DNA of 64,000 nucleotides from Anas platyrhynchos (taxonomy: Eukaryota > Chordata > Aves > Anseriformes > Anatidae): assembly GCF_047663525.1 (NCBI RefSeq), contig NC_092604.1:13069501-13133500 (forward strand), written 5' to 3'. The position numbers were made by a program, and so were the translations under genes. Below the pieces are notes generated by a model. The model worked only from the letters and a program-made list of their open reading frames with translations, made no database searches and was not told the DNA's origin. Shown here one piece after another: positions 23,551 to 35,440 of this stretch; position 1 is the stretch's first letter; each line of letters opens with the position of its first letter.

Positions 23551-26500
23551 AAAGAAACACAGAATTGTATTCTGGTCCCCGGCACTTACAAGTAAATAAA
23601 GGAGTCCCTCCTCGTCTTGCCACCGGTTTTTATTTAGTGCTGCTGGGAGGTGCCAGGACGGCAGCCTCGGTGCCTGATCCTTCTTCCTAGACGAATGCCC
23701 GTGGCAGCTTGTAAGGAAGAGAGCTCTTGCTGCGAGTGCCCGGCTCCCCCTCAGGTGCTGGCCTTGCCCGGCCCCTCCATGTACCAGTGTGGGTGGGCGC
23801 CTGGCAGACAGGGACAAGACTGGAAGGCACCGAGGCTGGCCCGAGACTCGCAGGGCGCTGCCTTCTCCCCTCCTCGGTCCTTCACTTTGCACTGACTCAA
23901 AGAAAACTCAGGGAAGCAAACACCTCTTTGAAAATCTTTGCGGGAACTTGATATGGTGCTGTCTGAGAAATGCTGACACCATTCCAGGGCTCCACGGAGC
24001 GGGCCGTGGCGGTGTCAAGGGGAGTTTTACAGCGCACGCAGCTGGGCCCGCAGCTCCTGTTACAGCCTGCCGGGGCTGCCTGCTCCCAGCACCGCTCTGC
24101 TCATCGCCCCGCCGGGCTGCTGGCTGAGCGGGGCACGGAGCGGGGTGGCCGGTGCTGTGTTTCAGGGCATGGGACAAGGCGTGCACATCACGCAATTGCT
24201 TGCCCAGCCTGGCTTCCTGATAATCCTTCCCCATTCAAGCAATCCCATCTCAACTTGCATGCAGTATTTTATATATTTGAAGCACTAGCGTGGGCCAAAC
24301 AGTGGCCAGCCGTGTAAACAACCCTCCAGTGGCCTTGCCAAGAGGATGGGTGGGATCAGAGTGCCAGCGTGAGCTGGTGGGCTGCAGCCAACCACAGCGG
24401 AACGAGGCCAGTTTGCACCTGCAGTGCTTGGGAAGGCAGCGGGGTTGGCTCCGGTGTCGGGGAGTTTCAGGGAACACGAAGCACCCACCGACTGCTGAGG
24501 GAGCTGTGAGTGCTCAGCACTTCTTTCAGATGCTTAGAGACAGGTTTGAAATACCCGTGGCTGCTTCAGTGGATGAGATAAATTGGAATATGGGCTAAGA
24601 GGATGAAAACAGCCGAGGATTTGTTTTAAAAGCTGAGTGCTTGTGGAGGAGGCAGCCGAGTGAGCTGTGTGGCAGTGCCTGCCTGCTCCGACGCTACAAA
24701 GGAGAGAGGGCACCTGCAGAAGATGTATGTGGAGCCCCAGCTCTGCACCATTTTGTAGGAAAAAGCTCAGGTGTTGCTCAAGATCAAATGTGAGACACGA
24801 GATGTGACTGCCAGACTACAAGGGAAAGATTAATTTTTCATATTAACAGTTCTTGGCAAGCTTCAGATTTTTCAGCTTTTCATGGTTTGCAGAAGTGCCA
24901 AGAACTGAGGCAAACAAAGGGTGAAAAATATTTCATTCATCCTGTAAACAGCCAGTTCAGGGACACTTGTTATGAACTGAGTCAAGTGCAGAGCTCTGGA
25001 TCCAGCCCTGGGCAGGAATGCTCTCTTCAGAGGCTTGTCTTCTTTGGATCTCTGACAAGGAGAAGAGTGCTTTCTGTGTTTGAAAGCAGCGAGTGGGATG
25101 AAGCAAACACAAGGACAATTTAGTGAAGTGCTGCATTTTTGCTAAATCGTGCGTAAGACATCTAAGTTTGCACACGCCATAACTGAAAGGCATTTGCTCT
25201 CCAGAAAGCAGTTCACAAATCTCCTTGTGCTCCACACCCTGTGTACAATGTCACAGCAGAAAACCACATTTTCAACCCCCAAGGAGACAGAAGCCAAAGA
25301 AAAGCTTTACAGAACCTTTGCTACCTGCCACGTCTTCCATAACCTTTCACCATGTGCAACAGGGCAATTTCTGCTACTGTTCAGGGGGACTGCACTGCAA
25401 GGCTGGATCCCTGAGATTAACAAAAACGAGTCTCCTTTATACAGTTTGTACTTGCAATTCAGTGTTGCAAATTACGTTGGGGTCAAAGATTTATCAGGGC
25501 CGAAAGGCAACGTGCATCGCCCTGGCATGCCTCGTTACCCACAAGCACTGCTGAGCTGATCAGCACCGCATCGTTGAGGACTGGGCACCTGAACCGTGCT
25601 GCCCCCCTGCTGCAGGGGGCTAGAGAAGAATCCATGCTGCGGCGGCGCTGATTGCCAGCTGCTCGGGGGCAGGAGCTCGCGGCAGGCAGACCTCACAGCT
25701 CCTCTCGTACAGTGCTCCTGGAGCCATTCCCGCAGGCTGATATTTTATCCCTCGTGGTGAGTCACGCTGCTTCGCAAACTTTGTGCTCCTGTGCTGGGAG
25801 CTCTTGGATGTGCCCCTGGTCACAGAGGGTCTGGGCAGGGTTCCTCTCCCAGACAAGCTTCAGCACACAGATAGTCTGGTGGAAACAAGGTGCCTGCATT
25901 CCTAATATGTCACCGAAAGCAGAGCTGTGTGAAAGGAAACTCCTCAACTAACTTCACAGGCTGGAAACTTCTCCTGAGTTTGCTGAGAGGTTCCCAAGCC
26001 CTCTGCTTTGAGCTGTTTGGTGTGTGAGGGCAGCAGCGATGTTACACCAGGGCAGCCCCACATGGCCGTTGTGACACCTGGCACTGCCAGCTAAGGGCTT
26101 TGTTTGGTGTGAAGTCACAGGTGCAGACCGATGGGGATCACAGATCTTTGTGAGCAAAATCCTTCTCCTCCTCACCTTGATAGATCAGAGAGGCTCCAAC
26201 CTTTAGAAGCAAAAGGTACGAGCAGGCAGGAGCTGCGTCTCGGCACAGAAGCGGCTTTGCTGGTGAGCAGCGTATGCGGAGTGCAGTGGTTTAGGGAATC
26301 TGCCTGTGTACAGCTGCTGAACCCTGGCTGGGGTTACAGAACTGCTGTGTGCATGTTTCAAGGGCTGTTTTTTCCACGTGCCACACCTCTTTCAGATCAA
26401 GCATAGTGGAGGTCCCTTAGGTGTGACTGGGTCCCACTGCAGTGGGAATACAGGGAGGCTGCAGCCTCGGCGGGGTCTCAGATGGGAGCTGGTGAGGCTA

Positions 26501-27719
26501 GAGAGCCAAATGGGATGTAACGGGGGGGCTTAAACACAGCCACGTCTGAGAAGTTAAAGGAAGAATTCAGAGTCTCTCCTGCACAGTGAAAGCCTGATGA
26601 GGAACACAGAGAAGAGATGGCACTTTCATCTGATGGAGAAGGTGTGTCCTTTATCACTCTAGGACCAGACACATTAAAGGAAATCATTTGCATAGGAGAG
26701 GACGAGAGAACTAAAGACACTTTCCCATCCTTTGGAATGAAGAGCTATTTTCTGCTGTCTCCAAACACTGTTCCTCAAGCATACCCTCTTGATGGCTTTC
26801 AACAAGCCATGAAGCTATTTTACACACTTAAAAGGCATTCCCGAAAACCACTTTTCGGTCGCAAACCCTTTTTGAGTCGATTTAGTTTCTGCAGGCTTGT
26901 AATAGGCTGCCATGGGCAGAAAGAGCTTCAAGTAGCAGGGTGTTCAAGAAGCAGACTAGCTTCTGTGAAGGAAACACAGTCCTTGAAGTACTTCAGTTCT
27001 GAAAGCCTCTCTTATCCAGTGGTAAGTACTGCTGGGAGTAATCAGCAGAGCTAATAGCATGTGCTCAGAGAAGAGATTTTGCCTGAGTTTCCATACGTCG
27101 GTGTAAATCCAGATCCGACTGATCAGAGATGAACACACTAAAAGTATCTCAGCTCCCAGGTGCAGACAGCACGGGGCGGTGTGGGAGTTCCCAGCAGGGT
27201 GAAGGTGAGCGCAGCCATCCAGGGCTCCCTGCAGAACGCCTTGCCGGAAAACAGACTCGTCTGATTTCTATTACGGGAAGGAAACCAGGGGCAAGAGTTC
27301 AACTGCTCACTAGAGAATTACAGGGAATGGCCACTATGCAGAGGCAAAATGTCTTTGCGGCGTGCAGGACGGCCGCCAGGGCATCCAGCCTGGGATGCCA
27401 GCACTGGGAACGGGCACTGCGCGGGGTGGCCTGGCTCTGCCAGGGCTGTGGCATGCAGGGCGCCAAGGAGGCGTCTGGTTGTGCTCCCACGGGGCTGCAG
27501 CTCCGCCGGTGGCACCGTACCTGCTGGTTGTGTGCTGCTGGCCAGATCACTGCCGCAGCACAGAGCTCAGCAAGGGCCAGAAATGCAGCCCAAGTAGCTG
27601 GGTAAATACTTGGGGCTAAGCACTCACAGGGCTGCTAGTCACGCAGTGCCAGAACGGGGCTGCCTGTAGCCTGCCCAGTGCCTCTGTCACGGAGCCCACT
27701 CAGTCACTGCAGTCACTGC
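23551..27719. other. noncoding stretch, no gene recognised
   Basis: About 4.2 kb without a supportable gene. Items noted are a G/C inverted run GCCCCCC...GGGGGC at 25601-25620, a 146-codon plus-strand frame at 26617-27054 that is less GC-driven than most here, and a small hairpin CCGAAAA-CCAC-TTTTCGG at 26841-26858 inside that frame. Near the right end the 9-mer AGTCACTGC is doubled around 27702-27719. Confidence 0.45.
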
Positions 27720-28012
27720 GGTGTAGGCGAGCCCCACTAGAAATAATGCATAAAGGTTAATGAAATACCTGTAGCTATTTTAATAAGTAGTTAATCTTTT
27801 ATTACACACTGCTACACAGTCCAGCAGAGCAATAGATTGCTTTTAATTGTAGCTTATAATTATCTATGGTAGCTTCCACTGATGTGCTGGTAACCATTTT
27901 GGACACATGCTGCTTACATATAGAGCGAGCCAACAATATCAATTCATTATTTATTAATGTGTTTAAGCTGCGTAAGGCTGGTACCATAACACGAAGCATA
28001 ATCAGGGCAGGC
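27720..28012. promoter_or_regulatory. AT-rich island, strong candidate conserved noncoding element
   Basis: Nearly 300 bp of AT-rich, stop-rich sequence with AAATAATGCATAAAGGTTAATG at its left end, AAGTAGTTAATC near 27785, TTGTAGCTTATAATTATC near 27847 and CAATTCATTATTTATTAATG near 27939. Both edges switch sharply to GC-rich DNA. The density of homeodomain and POU-like words resembles developmental enhancers. This is inference from texture only. Confidence 0.4.
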
Positions 28013-28720
28013 CTGTGAGTGTCTGTGATGCTGCAGGACTGTCTGGGAATGCCCAGAAAGGCGCAGCAGGAGCTCACACAGCTGGCTGCAAGGGCAGTGT
28101 GAGCAGGACTGTGGATTTGTGCCACTTCAGACATTCAGAAGGCTTTAGGGCACATGTGGGAAAAGCCCAGCCCAACCCGGTGCGTCTCTCCCCAAATGAC
28201 TCCATAAACACACCTAAACTGGAGGCTGGGCTTCAAACTGTGCCCCAGGCACCTGCCTGTGGCCGCTGGTGGAGGCAGGGCACTGGCCAGGTGAGCCACT
28301 GCTGTCTCCCCATGTAGCTCCGTACCTGTCCCACAGCCCGAGCGCAACAAGTGAGCGTCTGTCTAGGTGGACCCAGCACCAGTGCTCAGCGCCCTGCCCC
28401 GTGTCTGTGCCACTGCTTGCTGCGCTTCCCCCTGAAATGGCAGCTCAGGGCTGTGCGGTACAGACGGAGTCCATCTGCCAGCCAAAGAGCTCGGGGACTC
28501 TCCCTTCTGCTCGTGGCTGGGTGCCGGCTCCCACCCTTCTGCTTTCGCTCTGATCCCGGTGCCTGTGATTTTCCTGGCAGCCCCTCTGGTTTTACACTGC
28601 GGACCGGAGATTTGGGTTTACTCACAACCCGGGGTTTGTGCGGCTGCTGCAGCAAAAGGAAGAGCTGCTACATGTGTTTGGTGCTTAGGTATCTGTGCCC
28701 AGAGAACAGCGCTACATTTT
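28013..28720. other. noncoding stretch, nothing recognised
   Basis: GC-rich DNA with overlapping chance frames. No RNA gene or repeat family was recognised. Confidence 0.45.
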
Positions 28721-29020
28721 GTTAACTCTGATTAAATAAAAGCTGATGAAGAAACCTCTGAGCATGACTCACTGTCTCACTCCCCGGGTCTTGAAGTCAC
28801 TTCTTAGAAAACGAAGTGGGGAGATACGGTTGCATCCCTCTGATAATTGTCTGCAAAGAGGGTGATGTGAGTAATGATCTAATTTTATCATCTTGTGGTT
28901 TGAAGAGGCATCAGGACTGGTTGCAGATCTGTAATTAGCGTATGGCTGGCAAAGGGTATCTGATGCAGTCATTACCAGTTCTGAGGCAATATGGAAAACA
29001 GAGAATATGAAGGGGAAATT
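28721..29020. promoter_or_regulatory. AT-rich island, candidate conserved noncoding element
   Basis: CTGATTAAATAAAAGC near 28730, CTGATAATTGTCTGC near 28840, GATCTAATTTTATCATC near 28876 and CTGTAATTAGCG near 28929 lie within 300 bp. AGCATGACTCACTG near 28760 carries an AP-1-like TGACTCA. There is no frame of interest. Confidence 0.35.
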
Positions 29021-29820
29021 CAGCTCAGGGTGCGTACTGATTCATCAGGCAAATGCTGGTGTGTTCTCGGGGCTGATTAGCAGTCCGGTTGCTCTGTGAT
29101 CTCTCCGGGCTGCAGTAAAACCAAAGGTGGTCATTAGCTCTTGGGAAAGCTCCCTGCCCCCTGCCCCTTCCCTTCCCTTCGCAGAGCTGCAGGTGCTGGA
29201 GGTGTTGCTCTGCCCATTGCCCTCCCTGTGCGAGCCTGCAGACACCCGGACAGCCGAGCCTGGCCGTGCCTGCCCTTACCCAGCAGTGGCCCAGCTCTGG
29301 CACTGCGCTCGGGTCCTGGCTGCATGGGCTGGAATCTGCCACGTGGGCTGAAAAACCCTGAAGGAATGGCAGGGAGGGCAGGATCCACACCAGTTTATCC
29401 ACTGAGATAAATACGGGTGACACCTTAAATGATGAGTCCCAGGAGCAGAGGCTCCCTTTGTTCCAGAGCTTTTTGTTCCAGGCAAAGGACCCTGGTGATC
29501 CAGGAGAATAAATGCAAAACAAGTTGTTGCTGTTTGGGGATCACAGCCCCAGCTCTAGGCCTTGTCTGAGCATTGGCTGAGTCCTGGGAAGCTCCTCAGT
29601 CAGTCCTGCACCCCACCAAGCAGTTCGCACAAGTTCCCCAAGCATCTTAGTTCAATGTTTCATTAGGGGTGTGTGGCTATGCCCCATTTTCTTGCTGGAA
29701 GATGATGGACAAAGCATGGGAGTGTGCACAGAGAAAACAACCTCTCGGACATGCACCTTCTGCTCTTCTCGGTGGGGCCTCAGGGTCCAGGTGCAAACGA
29801 GAAGCACCGTGGTCTCAGCA
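29021..29820. other. noncoding stretch, nothing recognised
   Basis: GC-rich at 29130-29350 with frames on both strands and in several registers, including a 165-codon minus-strand frame (29025-29522) without a recognisable domain. Confidence 0.45.
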
Positions 29821-30518
29821 GCCCCTCCAAGTAACATTAAGTATCAATAATGGAAGTGCTTACAGATACCCTGTACAATTCAACCCTTATATTTTATTTA
29901 TAGCTGACAAAGCTCAGAGAAGGAAAAAATATCATCATACTTTAAATAATAGAAGGTAGAGGTATTAAAACTACCCAGGCAGTTACAGTAGTTGCAGAAA
30001 TGTCTCCCAGCAGACCTGAGTGTGCATACACCGACTGCATTTTTAATTTTTAAAACATATTTCTTTCAAAATTATTCAGCAATACAAGAAAGCCACTTTT
30101 ATGGGGTGATAAATTACTGTAATAAAGTGTCTTTTGTCCAAGCATATGGGAAGAAAGCCATTGCAGGCAGCAAAGACAGGCGCTAGCCCCTGGAGAGCCA
30201 AGACCCATAAGCAGAGGAGCATGTTGATTTGTCTCACATGATTTTAATTATTTTTCAAGCATCCTCTCTGGATGTTTTTAACTGCAATTTTGCTTTTGGT
30301 TAACATTTCTAAGAGGGTTTGATTCCGCAGTGAGTTTTGCATGCAGCATCAGACCTGGTTCCAGAGAGCTCTGCTGCCCCTTCCCCGCAGCCCGCGCTCG
30401 GCGACACGGTACCTGTCATTTACATGCAATTAGGAAAGCTTTGATAAGATTTATATTCCTTTGAAACTTTAGAAACTTCTTGCAAGAATTAACTGAACAA
30501 GGACTCGAGAGTGATAAT
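29821..30518. other. AT-rich noncoding stretch
   Basis: Long AT-rich text with ATTTTATTTATAGC near 29890, TTTTAATTTTTAAAACAT near 30041 and GATTTTAATTATTTTTC near 30240. It may contain one or more regulatory elements, but its uniform AT content makes this less specific than the bounded islands. Confidence 0.3.
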
Positions 30519-30560
30519 GAGGGGTCTGATCCTGCTCCCTTCAGGGCCCGTGTGTTTTTA
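30519..30560 (-). repeat. possible fragment of an old amniote interspersed repeat
   Basis: GGGGTCTGATCCTGCTCCCT at 30521-30540 resembles a phrase typical of decayed repeats in birds, turtles and crocodilians, where such text is followed by CATTGAAGTC-like sequence. Only about 20-40 bases match and I cannot name the family. Confidence 0.3.
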
Positions 30561-31629
30561 TCACAGCCACAGCCGTCGGTGCCCAGCTTGGCGTGTGATT
30601 TCGGATGCAAATGGAGTCCCTCGGTTCTCCATGGACCGAGCACCAGTGGACACAGGGCTTTTTTGCTGTCCCCCTGGACAGCAGCGGCACTCTTTCACCC
30701 CTTGCTTCCCTATTAATCATCAGCATCGTTGTTTTATAAACCCGAGCAGATTATGTTTAACCCCAGTCCCGTATATACCTATATCCCTGTTCCGCACGTA
30801 ATTCTTGCCCCCAAAGCTATGGCGTTTGAACTTCAGAGAATAAAGTACATTTAATTGGACCTATTATTTTCTTGCAAAGGGAAAGCCTTTCAGATCAGGC
30901 TTCAGCCTCTCTGTGCCAATGAAAATACACGTGCCTAATTATTTCCATTTTTCAAAGAACCTCAAAGGCAGCTGATGAAAGGAACCTTTTGCAAAAGCTC
31001 ACAGCAAACAGAGTGAAGTCACCTAATGTGCAGAGCGAGAAAGCCGCGGTCTCCTCCCGTGTGCATGGGGCCAGTGACGCTCCGCATTGCTGTGAAAGGG
31101 TGTGGTGCTGCTGCCCTGGAACAGAAGGTTGTTGGGAAATGGTTGAAATTGTAGCACCAAAGAGTTTTTTGGGGGGCTTAGGGCTTTTTGGGCATCATTG
31201 TGAAATGTGTTTCCCTGCTGCCGGCGCCTGTTCTCACAGGACAATGCTCTGTCCAGATTATTCAGTGTTTCTGCCTCACTTTGAGAACAAACATTTTTTG
31301 TTGTGATTTTGCACTAACCTGTCTGGCTTCACTGACGGTAAGACTTCTCCTTCCCTAGCTGTACACACCTGGGGTTCCTCCCTTCTCCCATTTCTGCCCC
31401 AAAGTCTGGCAGCGTGTGCTAGTCTGGATGTGTGTGTGCTGAGACTCCTTTCTTGCCTGTCTGTCTACCAGAGAGAGAGGAGCGTCCTGCTCAGCTCTGC
31501 ACGCACCAGGATGCTCTCCTCGGCTGCTGGTGTTACCTGTAGCTGCTCCATCCACCTCTTTTGCTGTCAGCAGAAGATAGATGCAGTCTGGAAGCTTTTG
31601 TCCTCCGTCCTTCAAGGGTAGTATTCATT
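30561..31629. other. noncoding stretch, nothing recognised
   Basis: Mixed composition. AT-richer between 30700 and 31000, then mixed. No gene, RNA or repeat family was recognised. Confidence 0.4.
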
Positions 31630-31821
31630 AGGAATTTATTGGCCTCAGAGGACCTGGGCTAGGCCTGGACAAAGAGCCGTGTAACAACGGAGTACACGTG
31701 AATTGAAACAAAGACTGAACTCGGATAAAAACTACTCTGGATTTTTTGGTCAGCCTGCAATCTGTTCAACTTTTATTGGCTTTGTCTTGACTATCGGAGG
31801 ACTTTTCTTCATCTGGACCTA

Positions 31822-31890
31822 AGCCCAGCTGGACTTAGGCACATGCTTAAAGCTAAATACAAGTTACGTTAGTGTGCTGAATCAGGGCTT
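31822..31890 (+). repeat. ancient amniote interspersed repeat fragment
   Basis: The run GGACTTAGGCACATGCTTAA (31831-31850), followed by AGCTAAATAC and ending in GTGCTGAATCAGGGC near 31874-31888, matches the order of a widespread old amniote repeat, in which the middle reads as two ATGCTTAA-type half repeats. I recall the text pattern but not a certain family name. Confidence 0.55.
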
Positions 31891-32260
31891 TTCTTCTTCC
31901 TAAGTCATTTTGCTGTGAGTGCATTTTTGGTGCACATGAATATAAACTGAAGCTGTTATGCTAATAAAGTTGAACTTCCTGATTTTAATATTCTACATTT
32001 CTTTTCATTCTACATGGAGACGGTGATGACTGCTTTTGTATCTGAGATTTACATGCGGCCCCATATTTTAGCAGTGACACATAATTTACATGTGATTAGA
32101 TCAAAGTATTTACTTCCACGAGTTTTAAAACAACAAAATCTGATACTGACTATGCCTATTTCCCTCACCTTTTAAGTGAATAAAGAATAGAAACAGCAGC
32201 TTGAAGCAGCAGAAATTTCAAGAGATCTGACTTTAAGGGAGAGGTTTCACTGCACTGTGC
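31891..32260. promoter_or_regulatory. AT-rich stretch right of the old repeat, candidate CNE
   Basis: GTTATGCTAATAAAG near 31956 has an octamer-like ATGCTAAT. CACATAATTTACATGTGATTAG near 32079 and GTTTTAAAACAAC near 32121 follow. No frame of interest exists. It could equally be decayed repeat continuing from 31822. Confidence 0.28.
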
Positions 32261-33470
32261 TTCTCTCAGATGCTACTGTCATGGCTGGAGACTGGAAGTG
32301 GCAATGTTTTCAGAAATGTTTCATGAAATATATTCTAAGTGCAGTTTAAATTACTTTTTAAGCTGGGTAATCTGCCAACGCTTTGTGCTGTTAACAGAGA
32401 AGAAGAGATTGCTTCAGAACTGACTGGTGTGCTCAGGAGATGGGAAAGGAATTCCTGCCGAGAATGCGCCCTGCTTCCCACAGAGAGCGTATTGCAGCTC
32501 CTCTTGGCTGTGTCAAGAAGCATCCCTGCCCGGGGAAGATAAGCACGTTTTCTGGGTTGCATGGGAAATGCGAGTACATCTGCAGAGAAAGGAGCCCGGG
32601 CAAGCAGCCCTCCCAGGCAGCTCCACCTCCCTGTGACAGAAACGACTGTGGGGAGACCGGCGTCTTAGGGCTAAAGGCAATCGGAGAACTTTAGCACTTT
32701 TGAACCTGCTTTTTCTGATTCTGTGTACTTAAAAATTCTCAGGTCCTGATGCTTTGTGTGAAGTCCCCTGTGCGCCTTCCCTCAGCTCCGACTCCCTGAG
32801 CCCTGCTGGCACCCCAGCGGGTGCCTGGCAGCCGCCCTGCGCCGTCCCTGCGCTCCCAGCTCCATCTCGAGCTGGCTGCTGGTGTGCTGCGTTCTGTGTG
32901 CTGGCCTCCTCGCTCCTTGGTGGTCAGGACAGACCCGAGGAGCACTAAGCCACTGCTGCCTCCCTCGTGGGTGCTGCCCTGCTGCATGCCCTGAAGCCAG
33001 TACCTGCGCTGGGGGCACCCGTTGCCGGCATGCCAGGCGGTGGTGGCCACGCTGCTGGTTCCTGGGACTGCCCAGCCTGGCTGGCACCACCAGGGGTTTC
33101 TTCTGCAGCCCTTGGCCGATCGATAGGATCAGTGTGAGTGGTCTCAGCCCCTCGCAGGAGAAATCCTGCCTTGTGTCAGCTCCGTGTGCGTGGACGTGTG
33201 CATCCCTGTACCAGGTGCGCTGCGCTGCACGGCCCCGAGCCGGTCCAGGCTGGGCTGTAATTGACTCTGAGCTCTGAGCTAGGCCTAATTCATCAGCCTC
33301 ACAACTCCTCTCGTAAAACAAAGAAATCGCCTCCCCATCGCTCTCTGCCCAGGCACAAGGAGCAGATAATTAATTCTCTGGGGTGGGGATGAGGCTCTGG
33401 GGAGGTTCCGGAGGCAGAGCCCTGCCCTTGGAGAAGCACAAACAGCTGCCCGGGCCCTCCTGGTAGGGGA
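32261..33470. other. noncoding stretch, nothing recognised
   Basis: GC-rich from about 32740 with long chance frames on both strands (179 codons minus, 131 codons plus). Their overlap in several registers argues against coding. Confidence 0.45.
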
Positions 33471-33625
33471 TTTGTTTTCAGCTCACCCAGATAATAAGAT
33501 CCTTTCTCCTCTTAACCTCTTACCTAGAGTGCAATTAGGGGTAAACAGAGCTGGCTGCTCTGTAAAGAAAGATGTGTTCTTAACCTGGCAAGAACAACTT
33601 CTTAATTACTAAGCCGACAGGGGGA
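33471..33625. promoter_or_regulatory. short AT-rich island, candidate CNE
   Basis: CCCAGATAATAAGATCC near 33487 has GATA-like words. GTGCAATTAGGGG near 33529 and CTTCTTAATTACTAAGC near 33599 are homeodomain-type. GC-rich DNA lies on both sides. Confidence 0.3.
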
Positions 33626-35310
33626 GAGCGGTCTGAGTCTGTCTGAGCCAGGTGATGCTGCAGGACTCACCTGGCTCAGCGGAGGTGCCACACGGCGCCT
33701 TGGTGGGATTTCACCTGGGGAACAGGCTATGTGCAGCCAGCAGCTCACTGAGATTCACCCTGGCTGGAGAACAGCACCCACGCCTGTCCCCAGACCTGCT
33801 CAGTGAGGCTGCCACTGATGTCCCCACTGGTCCCGCAGCCTGCTGAGAGCATCATCCCTTCTGCCCTCCCCACCCCGTCCTGCCCTGCTGTCCATGAGCG
33901 TCTCCCACCACCAGCGTGCGCGTGGCCAGGCAGGTTTCCCAAATCCAGCAGTCTCCGTGGTGCTCTCCTGGGAGCAGGCACAGTTAAATGGATCACAGGA
34001 CGCTCTCCACCTCCATTATCTGATTTCCCCTGGATGCATTTGTTCAGGCTCTGCTCCGCGGCTGGTTGGTGACAGCTGTGCTCAGTGAACCATTGTCCAG
34101 GAGCAGAGAGCATCCAGTTAACCGCGTAACCTGGCATCGTGACGGTAGGAGTCGAGCTGGGAAGCCCCAGCCCTGAGCTGCTTCTGCCTCTGTGGAAATT
34201 CCTGTGGGTGAAGAAGCCAGACTGGTGCTCAGGGACCAGATGGACTTTCCAGCAACATCTTTCCAGTGCTGTGGTGCTGGGGCTTTCCTGCGCATGCTGT
34301 TTCTGGGTTTTCTTTTTTTCCATGGGCAAATAGCAGACAAGATAAGCTGCTGCAGCAAATGGCTTACCCAGATGTTAACGAGCATCTAATCTTTACGTCA
34401 TTTTTCTGCAAAAGGTGATCAAAGTGGGAGAGTTTGGACGGGCCCCGTTCCAGGCTGCAGCGTGAGTCAATCCCAGCCCAGGGCCCCGAGCTCAGCACCG
34501 GCCGTGGCAGCTCCAAAGGCAGCTTGTGTGCTGGCTCTTTGCCTCTTCCAGGGCCCCTTTCAGATCTCAGCTTCAGCTGCAGTACTTTTTTTTCCCCCGT
34601 GAAGGAAATGCCGCTCTCCGAGGCTCGGTTTTGAAGTGCATGGTGGCTGCGAGCCGTGGGCAGCACGTGGGCAGCGCTGCCGGCCCCGACCTGGCTGGTG
34701 TGACGGAGCAGCAGCATCCAGCTGTGCCCCCTCACAGCCCCTGCTTTGCTGTGGGTTGTGTCAGCGAGGCCAAGGAGTCGCGAGGTTGGGTGCTGAGCAT
34801 CCCCAGCCCTCCTGGCACCCGCAGGAGGTTAATGCCTGTCCTCCCGGTGCCCTGCCTGCTCTGCCCGACTCCTCCCCGCCCTGCTTCGAGCGCACTCCGG
34901 TTACGGATTTCACACCCTCCTTATCTCTGTGTCTTTCTATTCATCGCTGTAGCTGCAACTTCCCCACTCTTGCGCTGCGGTAAACCCCAGAGCCTGCGGG
35001 CTTGGCGTGATGGTGTTTCTGTTCAGGGCTAGGACCCGTGCTGAAGTTTTCCAGTGCTGATGTGTGCTGTGAGAGGTGGTGGCTCTGAGGGCTTTACGGC
35101 TCCTTCCGCCACCTAAAAGAGGGGTTTTCCTCCTGACCTGCTGAGCTCAGGGCCCTGTGCAGGGCCGGGGCCGCCTGCCCGAGCTGCCTGGGGGGGTGCT
35201 GCCCCCCTGGGTGCTCTGCCCCTGCCAGCATCTGGACCAGGCACCCTGGATAAAGGCACGCCGGTGGTTGGAACATCCCAGCACCCACATCAGGGCATCC
35301 ACAGCCCTGT
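33626..35310. other. GC-rich noncoding stretch, no gene recognised
   Basis: Includes a short GTCTGA duplication at about 33631-33648 and a G/C hairpin at 35190-35207, where G7 and C6 flank TGCTG. The 194-codon minus-strand frame at 33745-34329 has no recognisable feature. Confidence 0.45.
35187..35210. repeat. G7/C6 inverted repeat, hairpin-prone
   Basis: CCTGGGGGGG is followed by TGCTG and CCCCCCTGGG, so at least six G:C pairs can form around a 5-6-nt loop. It could be an obstacle to replication or a source of sequencing error. Confidence 0.6.
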
Positions 35311-35440
35311 AAGGCAGGATCTGGGAGATTAATTACTGCGAGTATCACTGTCAGCAAATTATGCCTCTCTCTGTTGTCCCTAATCAGACCGTAATAATTG
35401 CATTTAAGCTTTGAAATGGCTGAGGTAGTAATGAGGAGCC
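35311..35440. promoter_or_regulatory. short AT-rich island, candidate CNE
   Basis: GAGATTAATTACTGCG near 35326, CAGCAAATTATGCC near 35352, CCTAATCAG near 35380 and CGTAATAATTGCATTTAAGC near 35390 sit in about 100 bp between GC-rich flanks. TGAGGTAGTA at 35421-35430 resembles the start of let-7 but has no matching hairpin. Confidence 0.35.

Noticed and set aside
35421-35430. TGAGGTAGTA, identical to the first ten bases of let-7
   Set aside because: The next bases differ from let-7 and no complementary arm is visible nearby, so no miRNA hairpin is supported.
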